Shown here: piece by piece, positions 34,759 to 43,636 of the stretch | How positions within the stretch are numbered: the stretch's first letter is position 1 | Layout of the letters: every line of letters starts with the position of its first letter | Assembly: GCA_965218235.1 (NCBI GenBank) | Contig: OZ244595.1 | Coordinates: 1,116,001-1,180,000 of the forward strand | Direction of reading: 5' to 3' | Origin: CADCWK01 sp965218235 | Lineage (GTDB): Bacteria > Chloroflexota > Chloroflexia > Thermomicrobiales > UBA6265 | DNA: 64,000 bases | Program-made: the position numbers and the translations under genes | The notes under the pieces: model-generated | What the model saw: the letters and a program-made list of their open reading frames with translations, nothing else | Database searches by the model: none | What the model was told of the DNA's origin: nothing

Positions 34759-36033
34759 GTGCCAGAGTCTTCAGCGGGCCGCATTCTGCGCGAAATCCTC
34801 GAGGATGATCTGCCCGATAGGACCGCCACCTGGCTAGCGACCGCCGCGCGGCTGGGGCGGGGAAACCCGAGCGCCGTCACACGCATCATCGCCGGACAGC
34901 GCGAACCTCAGCTCGAAACGTTGGCCGCGATTGACGGGGCGCTGAGGGACGCGGGCGTGAGCGAAGCGAGGCGCCAAGCGTTCCTGGATGCGGCGACCGA
35001 GCACCGAACTGGTCGCCGAGGATTCGTGCAGGCGGCACCATCTACCGCGCCTAGCGGCGGCCGAGTGCCAGTGGAACCGATCGCTTTTTCGCCGGATCGC
35101 CCCGACCTGAAAAGCTCGTCTCTGAGAAACGCTGAAGCAGGCATCATTCTGGATATACGCGAGTATTCTGTCCAGGCTGCGTCGATGCTGGGGCCGCTCG
35201 TTGATCCCCGAATTCCAGGGGAACTGCTGCGAGACGTGCGACGAAATGGTCAGGTGCACGCGCACGCGGCAGCGGCGGCGGCCAGCACTCACTACGGTCA
35301 CGCGCTGATCAATGTTGGCTCCGCTGACCACGCAGCGCGCCTTCTTCGGCAAAGCCAGGAGCTCATCCAAGGCAACGAAGCGAAACTGCAACGGGTATGG
35401 GAGCCATGGCAGGACATCTCCGGTTGGTCCTTCGACGGGTTCCAGCTGTATTCAGCTCAGATGCTTGCAGTGGCCAATCGACTGGTCGCCGAGCAGTCAA
35501 AAGCCGGTCCAATTCGGACACGATTACTTGCCTCGTCGGTTCACCATCTCAAGCGGGTGCGCTCTCTCGGCGGAGGATTCGACCCCAGCATGAATCTGAG
35601 TGACCTGTTGGCGAACGCCCTGCGAGACGCGGCCGCTGCGATCGCCGTCATCGAGCCGGCAAGCCAGGTGGTCGGCCGGTTTCTGGACGAATCAACCGAA
35701 CGTCTGTCGGACTCGGTCGACCGTCCGGCGTATGCGATGTCACGGCTTAAACTTGCGGCGTGGCACGCCCATCAGGGAACCCCAAGGGCACGGCAGCAGC
35801 TGGAGCTAAACCTGCGTGAAGGTTTGGCCGCGTCGCCGGAAGGACCTAGTGTCGACCTCCCGAATGCGTTGAACACGGCCGCGGAGATCCTTGCCAGCGT
35901 CGACGCAATCGAAGCTATCCGCCTGGCTCATCGAGCACAGCGGCTGGCTCGGCAGGGCGGATACCCTCGAGAACTAAAGCAGGCTGAGCTGCTCATTCAG
36001 CAGGTGGAGAAGTGTTGGAACCGTTCTACCTAG
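34759..36033 (+). CDS. Large HTH regulator with TPR-like C-terminus
   Basis: A 424-residue protein. GTG 34759 is chosen because GGGGAGAAG precedes it. Residues about 20-80 resemble an XRE-type HTH (WLATAARLGRGNPSAVTRII followed by AGQREPQLETLAAIDGALRD). The long C-terminal region is all-helical with TPR-like repeats (HYGHALINVGSADHAARLLR; DAIEAIRLAHRAQRLARQGG), a layout common to peptide- or ligand-sensing regulators. Divergent from the epimerase gene. The target is unknown. Confidence 0.7.
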   Translation: MPESSAGRILREILEDDLPDRTATWLATAARLGRGNPSAVTRIIAGQREPQLETLAAIDGALRDAGVSEARRQAFLDAATEHRTGRRGFVQAAPSTAPSGGRVPVEPIAFSPDRPDLKSSSLRNAEAGIILDIREYSVQAASMLGPLVDPRIPGELLRDVRRNGQVHAHAAAAAASTHYGHALINVGSADHAARLLRQSQELIQGNEAKLQRVWEPWQDISGWSFDGFQLYSAQMLAVANRLVAEQSKAGPIRTRLLASSVHHLKRVRSLGGGFDPSMNLSDLLANALRDAAAAIAVIEPASQVVGRFLDESTERLSDSVDRPAYAMSRLKLAAWHAHQGTPRARQQLELNLREGLAASPEGPSVDLPNALNTAAEILASVDAIEAIRLAHRAQRLARQGGYPRELKQAELLIQQVEKCWNRST

Positions 36034-36043
36034 CATGAGACTG

Positions 36044-36082
36044 GTGAAGCAGCGGAACTGGGTAGTTAGAGCGCTGCTTCAC
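36044..36082 (+). terminator. Terminator hairpin
   Basis: Eleven-base perfect stem (36044-36054 with 36072-36082) with a 17-base loop, 11 bases after the regulator stop. Confidence 0.6.
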
Positions 36083-36227
36083 CTTCGCCTGCCTAACGGT
36101 TCTCCGCTCCTTGATCGTCGCCACGCAACTTCATAACGGTCTCTGACAAGACTCCGACACCTGTCTTTAGGCAGGATTCCCGATCCTGTCCGACGCGGAC
36201 CTACAACGGGTCTGGCGGAGCCCCTAC

Positions 36228-36830
36228 ATGACCAGGCGTAGCCGCCTGACGGTGCGCAACCGGGCCCTGCTCGGGCTCATGCTCGACACCGGCCTGCGAC
36301 GTGAGAAGGTCGTATCGCTCACGATCGACTCGCTGGACCGGGACAACTGCCTACCGACGGTGATCGGCAAGGGAGACAAGCAGCGCCGCGTCCCCTTCTC
36401 GACTTCGGTCTCGCGCCTCCTTGACGAGTGGATCGCGTTGCGCGGACACGAGGAAGGTCGACTCTTCTGGCTGAGCAGGTCCGGCGTCCAAACCATCTTC
36501 CGCAGGATTCAAATCGAGCTCGGCCTCGAGCAGTTTCACCCGCATCAGTTGCGGCACCAGGCGGCGACGATGGTGGTCCGCAACCACGTCGATCTCGAAT
36601 CGGTCCGGCGCAATCTCAGTCATACCGACATCACGACGACAAGCAAGTATCTCTCGATGTCGGACGCTGATCTCCGGGCCAAGCACGCTGCGGCTTCCCC
36701 ATTTGAATCACTCGGCCTGGACCACGGCCAGAAGACGCAGCCTAGTCGACGTCCCAGACTCTCACTCGGTGGTCGACTAAGCCCGCGTCTCGTGAGACCC
36801 ATGGTTCCAACGGAGACTTCAGCCCGTTAG
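36228..36830 (+). pseudogene. Tyrosine recombinase (phage-type integrase), N-terminally truncated
   Basis: A 200-residue frame with the whole catalytic core: Arg in DTGLRREKVVSL, Lys in GKGDKQRRVPF, HPHQLRHQAAT (H-x-x-R), His in LSHTDITTTSKYL and the nucleophile Tyr. The SAM-like DNA-binding N-terminus is missing: the frame opens only after a TAG near 36167 and no ribosome site is visible. It is probably a relic of the element that brought part of this island. The last 50 residues are not family-like. Confidence 0.75.
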
Positions 36831-37180
36831 TAGGCTGGGGTCTCGTAATGCGACAGATGGTCTCCTGTCTGTAAGTGAAGGGACCGTACACCCCGTATCG
36901 AAGGACCAGTTATCGCCAGTTAGTCTGCAGTACGAGACATTCTGCGATGCGTACCTACCTCACTCGTGGAGTGTTGTCCGCCCCTGCTGTCGTCTGAGAT
37001 GGCAGGGTGTTGTCCGCAGCAGCGCGCGGGAGACAGCTCTTGGAGCCGTCTATACTTCCCCAATTATGTTTGGCGGGTGGGTTGAAACCTCGACTCGTTA
37101 GTAACGAGCCGGCATCATCGCCTCGGGAACTTCCAATGAACAGTCGTCAATGCGTACCTCTCACTCTCACAATAATCGAT
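36831..37180. other. Intergenic stretch, nothing recognised
   Basis: About 350 bases between the integrase relic and the phage-structural relic. No convincing frame, RNA gene or attachment-site repeat was seen. Confidence 0.5.
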
Positions 37181-37890
37181 TTATGCACTACGCACCTCCA
37201 GTGGCATTGCGCTCGAACTATCTAGCACCACCGACACGCTCAACGTCGACGCGATCCCCGCCACCGACATCGGCGCGTTCCGCTGGGTCTCGCTATAGAT
37301 CGTTCCGCTGGGTCTCGCTATAGATCTCCGGCCTTCTCCGGCACCCTCACCCTGCAGGGGTCCAATGACGGGCTGACCTTGTATCCGGTGCCGCTCCTGA
37401 ACGTCGGATCGATCTCCAACACCATGTCGTCCAACATGGGAACCAACGCGCTGTACCAGGCTCCACTGGCCTATCGCTGGCTGCGGGCACGGGTCACGGC
37501 CTACACCTTCGGCGCGATCGAGGTCGCCGCCGCCTTCTTCCTGTCGCTCGCAGCCATGCACGCGATGGACGTCGCCGCCGGGCAGTCGGGGACGTGGGTC
37601 GTCCAGCCAGTGCCAGGCACGACCAACGGACTGAGCGTCTTCCACCGGCTGTGGCCGGCCAACGTCACCGAGGTCAACGCCAAGACGAGCGCCGGTCAAC
37701 TCTACGGCTACCACGCCGTCAACCTCGTGGCGACCACGCGCTCCCTCAAGCTGTACAACAAGGCGTCCGCACCGACACGCCGTTCGTCACCCTGGTCCTG
37801 CCACCGAACGAGGTCGTCGACGCGGAGTCGGCCATCGGCATGACGTTCGGTTCCGGTTGCTCCAGTCCGAACGAAGAGCGTCCCGCATAG
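37181..37890 (+). pseudogene. Phage-structural or tail-associated protein relic
   Basis: Pieces in three frames read as one protein: LELSSTTDTLNVDAIPATDI, then FSGTLTLQGSNDGLTLYPVP, then QLYGYHAVNLVATTRSLKLY, then DTPFVTLVLPPN. This beta-rich pattern is seen in small phage tail or surface proteins. Frame breaks lie at a 25-base tandem duplication near 37300 and near 37765. No start or ribosome site is clear. Confidence 0.55.
37276..37325. repeat. 25-base perfect tandem duplication
   Basis: Two exact adjacent copies (37276-37300 and 37301-37325) inside the phage-structural relic, breaking its frame. Confidence 0.95.
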
Positions 37891-38441
37891 CCGAGCCTCA
37901 TTCATCGAACTGCGTCTTGAGTCATCACCCCAACCGTATAACCATTAGCTTAGTCAAGAGATGACTTGCCTCGGCGTCGATGGGGCGTCTTCCGCTTTGC
38001 CGCACTTGGCTTCAAGCTCGCACCTCGGTTGCCCGCCACTAAGTCGAGCATCCCGTCGTCGTTATCGTCCTTGATCGAGACCCGGCGGGGGTAGTCATCG
38101 AAGTCGCGATCACGCTGGTCCCCGTCCTTGACATTGATGATGATCCGGCCCCGCTTCAGTGCCCCCATAGCGTCATATAATGCCCGGGCGGCTTGTCGTT
38201 GAACATTATTGATGGTCGACATCCCATGGCTCTGCCTTGGGTCCAACTTGTACGTCTCTGACTCGGGTTGCTTTGCGCCATCATCTCGCCGGCGCTTGAA
38301 GTAGGTGACTGTGACGTCGACCGGATCATCACCGATCTGACCCCAGGAACCGATCAGAAAACGAAGCGCCTTACCCGGGGCGAGATACTGGAGCTGATCC
38401 TGCAGGATGTAAATGTCCTGCTCATCGATCTGGGATCCTAG

Positions 38442-39302
38442 AGCGTGTCATGGACTTCCGAGTGGCAGGAGCGAGAGTTTGTGAAGCATGAGGCAGGCAA
38501 AGGCGACGAAATGCAAGCCGGCCACGGTCGTGGGCAGGCGCTCATAGTCCTTGGCCAGCCGCCGGAAGCGCGTCGCCCAGGCGAACGAGCGCTCCACCAC
38601 CCAGCGCCGCGGCAGCAAGACGAAGCCCTTCTTTGCTCCCGGCAGCCGGACCACGACCAGCTCGATCCCGCGTGCCTCCGCCTCGTCAGCCGGCTCCTCC
38701 CCCGTGTAGCCCTGATCGACCCAGGCCAGTTCCACGGTGTTGCCGGTCGCCGCCTGCACCGCGTCCGCCAGCTCGCCCACCTGCGCCCGCTCCTGATCGT
38801 TGGCCGGCGTCACGCGCAGCGCCAGCAGGTGCCCCAGCGTGTCGACCGCCGCGTGGAGCTTGCTGCCGCGGGTCTTCTTGTGCCCGTCGTAGCCGGCCCG
38901 GTGCCCGCTCTCCGGGGTGCCGCGCAGGGTCCGCGCGTCCAGGATCACCGCGGTGGGATCGGGATCGCGGCCGCTCGCTTCGCGCAGCAGCGCCCGCAGG
39001 TCGTGGACCATCTCCTCGAAGCAGCCGGCGGCGATCCAGCGCAGCGTCTGCTGGTGGACCGCTGCCCACGGCGGCAGATCGCCGGGCAGATAGCGCCACG
39101 GCGAGCCGGTCCGCACCATCCAGCGCAGGGCGTTGAAAACCTCGCGGGGATCATGCCGGCGCTGCGGGGCGTCCGGGGTCATCAGCGTCAGGTAGGGGGC
39201 GACGAAGGCCCACTCGTCGTCCGTCACGTCGCTCGGGTAGGGCTTGCGGGAGATCGTGCTCATTTGCTGAGTTTACGACCCCCGCAGAGTCCATGACACG
39301 CT
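38442..39302 (-). mobile_element. IS5-family insertion sequence, complete
   Basis: 861 bases, flanked by CTAG at 38438-38441 and 39303-39306. Inverted ends AGCGTGTCATGGACTTCC and AGAGTCCATGACACGCT. Identical in protein to the copy cut by the window start. It interrupts a membrane-protein gene. Confidence 0.95.
38448..39263 (-). CDS. IS5-family transposase, intact
   Basis: A 271-residue DDE transposase, MSTISRKPYPSDVTDDEWAF through LHKLSLLPLGSP. It contains DARTLRGTPE, DQGYTGEEP and RRWVVERSFAWATRFRRLAK (D, D, E region). The length is normal for the family's single-frame members. Intact and present twice in the window, so likely active. Confidence 0.95.
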   Translation of the reverse strand: MSTISRKPYPSDVTDDEWAFVAPYLTLMTPDAPQRRHDPREVFNALRWMVRTGSPWRYLPGDLPPWAAVHQQTLRWIAAGCFEEMVHDLRALLREASGRDPDPTAVILDARTLRGTPESGHRAGYDGHKKTRGSKLHAAVDTLGHLLALRVTPANDQERAQVGELADAVQAATGNTVELAWVDQGYTGEEPADEAEARGIELVVVRLPGAKKGFVLLPRRWVVERSFAWATRFRRLAKDYERLPTTVAGLHFVAFACLMLHKLSLLPLGSP

Positions 39303-39626
39303 CTAGGGCGGTCCCTTCTGTTAGCTCGAACCGGACGTGGTGCGCCGGGCCCTGGCCGATGTTCTGGACCACGAGCTGGACGAGGTTGTCCGCGTCGGGA
39401 TGCGATTCTAGAAAGACCGAGACGTCCGGCGAGCTCTGCACGATCCGGAGCTGCCATGCTTCCCGGGCCGCAAACACTGCCCCAGCGGCGGCCACGGTCG
39501 CCACGAGCGTTGACACGGCCGTCCAGTCGAATCCGCCTTGGCCATCGCCATCGCTCGTGTTAGTCGCCGCTGGAGTCGCTTGGGCCACTATCTCGCCGAC
39601 TGTGGCAACAAACGTTGCCCATTCGA

Positions 39627-39919
39627 TCAGGACCATGGGCAACCAAACTCTGCCGCCACTCCCTTGAGCGCGTGCACATAGTGATGGAAGCCTTGGTAGT
39701 GGGACCCGCTCAAGCCACCGTTCTCCGGCAGCCACAACAGGACCACACGTCGGCGAGCGCCTTCAGGTCCCAGGCCAGCCACTCTGGGTCGCCCTCGGTG
39801 TCGACCAGCGTCTCGATCACCTCTTCCTCGTCGAGCAGCCATTCGGCACCGGCCCGGACGGACGCTGGCCGGACCTGGTCGATCAGCAGGCCCTCGTAGA
39901 CCGTATCCAGGCGGTCCAC
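39627..39919 (-). pseudogene. Small protein of unknown function, frameshifted
   Basis: One frame starts MDRLDTVYEGLLIDQVRPAS and runs to DPEWLAWDLKALADV. A second continues from about 39745 with LLWLPENGGLSGSHYQGFHH and VHALKGVAAEFGC. Joined they make a plausible protein of about 97 residues that overlaps the start of the split membrane-protein gene. The single shift may be decay or a base error. Confidence 0.45.
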
Positions 39920-40042
39920 CGCTACTTAGCCCCCATCGACCTTTGTCAGACGTCTGCAACGCTACGGACATCTGGCCATTTGCCTATTCGACGTCCCTGT
40001 CCGATCCAGAACCACGATCAGCTCTCCTGTCAGGAACACGGA

Positions 40043-40081
40043 GGGGCGGTCCCGGCACCGTCATGGTACCGAAACCGCCCC
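40043..40081 (-). terminator. Terminator-like hairpin after DUF2382 gene
   Basis: GGGGCGGT at 40043-40050 pairs with ACCGCCCC at 40074-40081, with an inner GGTACC/GGCACC part. It lies 27 bases past the DUF2382 stop on the minus strand. Confidence 0.5.
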
Positions 40082-40107
40082 CGTTGTCGTGTGCCTGGCG
40101 TCGCGTC

Positions 40108-40566
40108 TTACTGCCGGCGCTTGTCACCGCGGGACATGCGGTTCGAGGTACTGGTCGTACCGGTCGCCTCGACGACTTCGACATCCTCTCGGCGCACGGT
40201 GCCGCTGACCTGCTGGGTCTGCTGGACGGCCTCCTTGGAGATCGCGACCTCCTCGACGACGCGGGCCTGCTTCTGCAGATCGACTTCCTCACCATAGACA
40301 GGGACGTCGATGGTGGCATGATCCGCCGATAGGTCGGCCGCCGTAGCCTCACGGACCACGGCGTGCCGCTCGACGTGGACGCGCTCCTCGGTGACCGGAA
40401 CGCTCAGCGTCTCCTCGCGCTCCGTCACGTTGGTCTCGACGCGGACAGCGCCGCGCTCGACACCGCGCTTGGTAGCGGTCAACTCTTCCTCGACGACGGG
40501 AAGGGCGATCTCGTCCTGCTCGGTCAGGTGTCGCTCGTTGGGGCGATCCGGGTTCGGGGTAGTCAC
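40108..40566 (-). CDS. DUF2382 (YsnF/AvaK) stress-related protein
   Basis: A 152-residue protein made of the DUF2382 module: EIALPVVEEELTATKRGVER, VRVETNVTEREETLSVPVTE, ERVHVERHAV, TIDVPVYGEEVDLQKQARVV, EEVAISKEAVQQTQQVSGTV. This domain is found in general-stress proteins and often beside PRC-barrel domains, absent here. The biochemical role is unknown. GGAGCG lies before ATG 40566. The following 40567-40806 hold no gene. Confidence 0.9.
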   Translation of the reverse strand: MTTPNPDRPNERHLTEQDEIALPVVEEELTATKRGVERGAVRVETNVTEREETLSVPVTEERVHVERHAVVREATAADLSADHATIDVPVYGEEVDLQKQARVVEEVAISKEAVQQTQQVSGTVRREDVEVVEATGTTSTSNRMSRGDKRRQ

Positions 40567-40806
40567 TGGGAACGCTCCTGGTTGGGGATCGCGTCGCCCA
40601 CACGGGAGGGGAAACGGATACGTTCTAGCGGCAAGCAGACCCTATGCCAATGGAGACTCTCCTATAGAGAACATGCGCCATCTAATGATTAGCGAGCATG
40701 AGTCACCCACACCAGCAGGGGCACTATCCTAAGGAGTCCGGACGGCACCTTGTAACGCATGAAGGTAACTAATGGGGGCGCTGAAGTCCTGCCAATCCTT
40801 CACGGA

Positions 40807-41559
40807 TTAGCGTAGTGCCGCCCAAACCATCACGAGTATCACGATCGCCAGACCACAGCCTAGGAGAGATGACACTACCGGCCGTTGCCGGAATCGCATG
40901 ACGAGCCCGTCACGAAGGATGCCGATGCGCTCACGGGTCTGCGGCCACTTGTCGTAAACCCATGGCTCTGTGAAGTAGAGCAGCACGACGGCGGCCGTGG
41001 AAAGGCCAACACCGGTATCGAGGAGGCGGTGGAGGAGTGGATAGGAGAGCGACCACCACTCAACCATCAGCAGCCAGACAGTCGCTGAAGCGAGAATGAT
41101 TGGGAAGACGAAGACGTAGGCAATCCAGCCGACGTTGAGGATACGTGGGTATTTGTCCGTGTACTCCTTGCCTTCGCGACGGTAACGGTGATCGCCGTTG
41201 AACAGCGGCGAAATGTCATCTTCCAGCTTGTGTAGGTATGCGTAGGAACGGTTGATGGTAACGGAGATCATGCAGTAGCGCAGGGCCAGGGCGAGGGTCA
41301 GTACCCAGGTGGCGTTGAGCAGCGCCGGCAGCGGGAGCGCACCGACATCGAAGCCGGCGCCGGCCACCGATAGTGATTCCACGGACCCGTCGAACTGAGT
41401 AGGGTACTGCACCTCTACAGCGAGGAGGGCGTAAAGCCCGATCAGGATCAGGAACAGCCGGTTGCGCGACCGCTCGCGGTCCAGAATCAGGCTAAACGAC
41501 TCCTTGTAGTGGTCGTGCAGGACTTCGAGTTGCTTGTCGGGCGACACACCGCTAGCCAT
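40807..41559 (-). CDS. Multi-pass membrane protein of the TIR operon
   Basis: A 250-residue protein. The N-terminal cytoplasmic helix LEVLHDHYKESFSLILDRER is followed by membrane segments LFLILIGLYALLAVEV, LPALLNATWVLTLALALRY, WIAYVFVFPIILASATVWLL, LDTGVGLSTAAVVLLYF and LLGCGLAIVILVMVWAAL. It overlaps the TIR gene by eight bases. TIR plus membrane pairs occur in anti-phage systems where the membrane protein may be the effector. Its exact family is not recognised. Confidence 0.75.
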   Translation of the reverse strand: MASGVSPDKQLEVLHDHYKESFSLILDRERSRNRLFLILIGLYALLAVEVQYPTQFDGSVESLSVAGAGFDVGALPLPALLNATWVLTLALALRYCMISVTINRSYAYLHKLEDDISPLFNGDHRYRREGKEYTDKYPRILNVGWIAYVFVFPIILASATVWLLMVEWWSLSYPLLHRLLDTGVGLSTAAVVLLYFTEPWVYDKWPQTRERIGILRDGLVMRFRQRPVVSSLLGCGLAIVILVMVWAALR

Positions 41560-41995
41560 TGATGGCCTTCAGAATGGCCGGAACGTTGTACGAAAGCGCC
41601 CACGTCGCGCCGGCATTGTAGAGCGGATCGGGGGTCGGGTTGTCCTTCTCGATCTTGACCGCGATCAGCTTCTTGCCCAGCTCCTTCGCCTTCTCAATCT
41701 CCCACCACTGCCAGTTGCGGGAGCCGATGAGCATGCTGTCCGGGTGCGTCGTATTCGCATACGCACCAACGATGACGAGCAGATGGGGCGACCCACTGAT
41801 CTGGGAGGTGAGAACCCCCTTGACCCTGCTAACACTTTCTGTGTTGATTGCTCCGGGCGTCAGGTCGTCGAAGCTGATGGCATTGCCGCTGTTGGCCTTG
41901 AGGGCGGAGAGGAGATAGCGATACTCCTTATCGTGGTCGTAGTCGAAGCTGATGACGATCTTCTTGGTGCCGGCGCCACGGAACAGGTTGGTCAT
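41552..41995 (-). CDS. TIR-like domain protein (DUF1863/ThsB-like)
   Basis: A 147-residue protein consisting of one TIR-like (MTH538/DUF1863) domain: KKIVISFDYDHDKEYRYLL, ISFDDLTPGAINTESVSRVK, LTSQISGSPHLLVIVGAYAN, LIGSRNWQWWEIEKAKELGK and KLIAVKIEK. This is the type used as sensor or signal enzyme ThsB in Thoeris defence. No ThsA-like SIR2/SLOG partner is nearby; instead it is coupled to a membrane protein and a small unknown protein. It starts within the stop of the 105-residue gene. Confidence 0.85.
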   Translation of the reverse strand: MTNLFRGAGTKKIVISFDYDHDKEYRYLLSALKANSGNAISFDDLTPGAINTESVSRVKGVLTSQISGSPHLLVIVGAYANTTHPDSMLIGSRNWQWWEIEKAKELGKKLIAVKIEKDNPTPDPLYNAGATWALSYNVPAILKAING

Positions 41996-42309
41996 TCTCG
42001 GTTCATCCTTCTTGCTACTGCTCGGACTGCATCACGGTAGATGTCGTCGCGTTGCTGCACGGACAGCGACAGTTCCTTGAACGGCTTCAAATCCTCGTTG
42101 TCCGGCTCGTGGTCACTAGCCCAAGCGGCCCACGCGTCGTGGATGTCCTCGCTTGTCACCTCCTCACCTTTGGCCCGTAGCAGTACAGCGTATTGCCGGT
42201 ACAGGGGCAGATATTCGTCCGGCGGAGAGGACTCGGGCTCAGCGGTCCGTTGGATCTCCGCTGCCAGCAGGTCGAGGTAATTCACAGCGACAGATCTCCC
42301 CGTTTGCAA
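41992..42309 (-). CDS. Small helical protein of TIR operon
   Basis: A 105-residue acidic, helical protein (VNYLDLLAAEIQRTAEPESS, LYRQYAVLLRAKGEEVTSED, LSLSVQQRDDIYRDAVRAVA). No family recognised. It is coupled by overlap to the TIR gene and lies 15 bases after the KTSC gene, so all four are one transcription unit. Possible roles are regulator or TIR partner. Confidence 0.65.
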   Translation of the reverse strand: MQTGRSVAVNYLDLLAAEIQRTAEPESSPPDEYLPLYRQYAVLLRAKGEEVTSEDIHDAWAAWASDHEPDNEDLKPFKELSLSVQQRDDIYRDAVRAVARRMNRE

Positions 42310-42324
42310 TCGGAGGGTCGCCCG

Positions 42325-42552
42325 TCAGCGCAGCCGCCGGGTGAGGTACCGATCCATAATGTGCGCGCGGAAGTAACGGCCATGTGAGTCGGCAGACATG
42401 AGGCCACGGTAGATATCGGATGGAATCCCGGCGTAGGAGTAGATGCCTCCGTGGCGGAACTCAATTTCAAGCAACATGGATCCTGAGTCGTAGCCCACGC
42501 TGCGTAAGTTGGTAGAGTCAACGTGCCGTCTGATCAAGGCAATGCCTTTCAC
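42325..42552 (-). CDS. KTSC-domain protein
   Basis: A 75-residue protein. VDSTNLRSVGYDSGSMLLEI, GGIYSYAGIPSDIYRGLMSA and DSHGRYFRAHIMDRYLTRRL follow the KTSC pattern, a small domain found alone or fused to RNA-related proteins, including a lysyl-tRNA synthetase (the source of its name). The start is GTG 42552; the ribosome site is weak. First gene of the TIR operon. Confidence 0.8.
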   Translation of the reverse strand: MKGIALIRRHVDSTNLRSVGYDSGSMLLEIEFRHGGIYSYAGIPSDIYRGLMSADSHGRYFRAHIMDRYLTRRLR

Positions 42553-42652
42553 TCAGGGTCTGAACGTAGACCGGTCCAGAGAAGGGGCACCCCCTTGCAG
42601 GCGAGGGTGCTGATTCGAAGCGCATGGCGGGCAAGGTCGCGTTGGTCGCGTG

Positions 42653-42850
42653 CTACGGCTTGCGGCGAGGCGGTGGGACGCCTCCCGGGATGTGCTGCCA
42701 CTTCCGGCCGGGTTCCTGGGTCGGTGGGAGCTTCCTATCCTGCGGATCGATCGTTACCTGGCGTGGCTTGTCGACTGCGCCGCCGCGCGGTCCACGCTCG
42801 AGGTACTCGCCAGGGCCATTGGGGATCTCGCCTGGGTTTTGGAGAGACAT
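42653..42850 (-). CDS. Small YjzC-like protein
   Basis: A 65-residue Pro/Gly/Lys-rich protein (SLQNPGEIPNGPGEYLERGP, then KLPPTQEPGRKWQHIPG). ATG 42850 has GAGG six bases upstream. The PG-GEY start and the KLPPT block resemble YjzC-type small proteins and, more distantly, the product of 12702-12866. Function unknown. Confidence 0.6.
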   Translation of the reverse strand: MSLQNPGEIPNGPGEYLERGPRGGAVDKPRQVTIDPQDRKLPPTQEPGRKWQHIPGGVPPPRRKP

Positions 42851-42901
42851 ACAGTCCTCACGGTTAGTACGTCCTGTAAGGGCGTCACGGGCTGATGACG
42901 G

Positions 42902-43636
42902 TCAACGAGCTACCGGTTGCCGCGCCACACGGACGGGCCGGATGACTCCTTTCCCATCGACCGCGATGATGTCCAGCTTGCAGAGATGGACCTTCAGCGC
43001 CGAGATGGTGACGTCGAGTTGATCGCGCAGGGAGTACAAGCCGGCCCAGGTTAGAAGCGAAGGCGAGCCCCGGTCGAGGATGGGATAGAGAAGTTGTCGA
43101 GGCATCAACAGGAAACGCATGAACGTGTGCGCCTGCCACTCGCGCCACCAGTCGTCACCGATCGGCCCGCGAAGTTGGGCCGCCCGCTCCACTAACGACT
43201 GTTCCATAGCTTGGCCGTCCGTGAGTGACTTTGAGGTTGTCTCAGCCCATGAAGCTGTAGCGGGTATAGAGTCAGGCAGGACGAGGAACATCTGCTGCCC
43301 TCGCCATGCCTCATTGTGAAAGCGGCTATGCCCGATCTCATGGGCCAGCGCGGTCCGGAAGAGACCGGGGTATTGAACGAAATGGGTGTGTCGCAGGTTC
43401 TCGTTGATGCTGATGAATGCTGGCTGGCCGAGGGTCGGTTGATTGAAGCGGCTGGCCTTTACATCGTCACCGAAGGCAGGGAGAGGATGCCAAACCACCC
43501 GCAGGTCGAGAACATCGGCGATCTCCTCCACCGGGACCGGAGCTGTGACCGGGGTGCCTAATTCCGCTGCATAGACGGCAAGGACCTCGTTGGCAGCTGC
43601 TTCAACTTGATCGGTGGAGAGGATCGGTCGTCTCAA
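42902..43636 (-). CDS. ImmA/IrrE-family metallo-endopeptidase
   Basis: A 244-residue protein with the zinc site HEIGH in FRTALAHEIGHSRFHNEA and the third-ligand region EWQAHTFMRFLLMP. The C-terminal wing-like part is LYSLRDQLDVTISALKVHL. Such proteases cut XRE-type repressors in response to damage or mobile-element signals. It overlaps the upstream XRE gene by ATGA, the standard ImmR/ImmA arrangement, so that regulator is the expected substrate. Confidence 0.9.
   Translation of the reverse strand: MRRPILSTDQVEAAANEVLAVYAAELGTPVTAPVPVEEIADVLDLRVVWHPLPAFGDDVKASRFNQPTLGQPAFISINENLRHTHFVQYPGLFRTALAHEIGHSRFHNEAWRGQQMFLVLPDSIPATASWAETTSKSLTDGQAMEQSLVERAAQLRGPIGDDWWREWQAHTFMRFLLMPRQLLYPILDRGSPSLLTWAGLYSLRDQLDVTISALKVHLCKLDIIAVDGKGVIRPVRVARQPVAR

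Larger units (their letters stand above)
37950..39636 (-). pseudogene. Membrane-anchored protein gene split by IS5
   Basis: The 5' part (39636-39303) gives MVLIEWATFVATVGEIVAQA, a membrane helix VSTLVATVAAAGAVFAAREA and NLVQLVVQNIGQGPAHHVRF. The 3' part (38441-37950) continues LGSQIDEQDIYILQDQLQYL to a Lys/Arg-rich end. Removing the IS and one CTAG copy rejoins the two in frame (TEGTAL then GSQIDEQ), giving about 273 residues. The family seems to be an uncharacterised one-helix protein with a beta-rich outer domain. The insertion destroys it. Confidence 0.85.

Noticed and set aside
36000..36230. tRNA gene or attachment site next to the integrase relic
   Set aside because: I searched by eye for a tRNA T-arm and paired direct repeats and found none that I can support.
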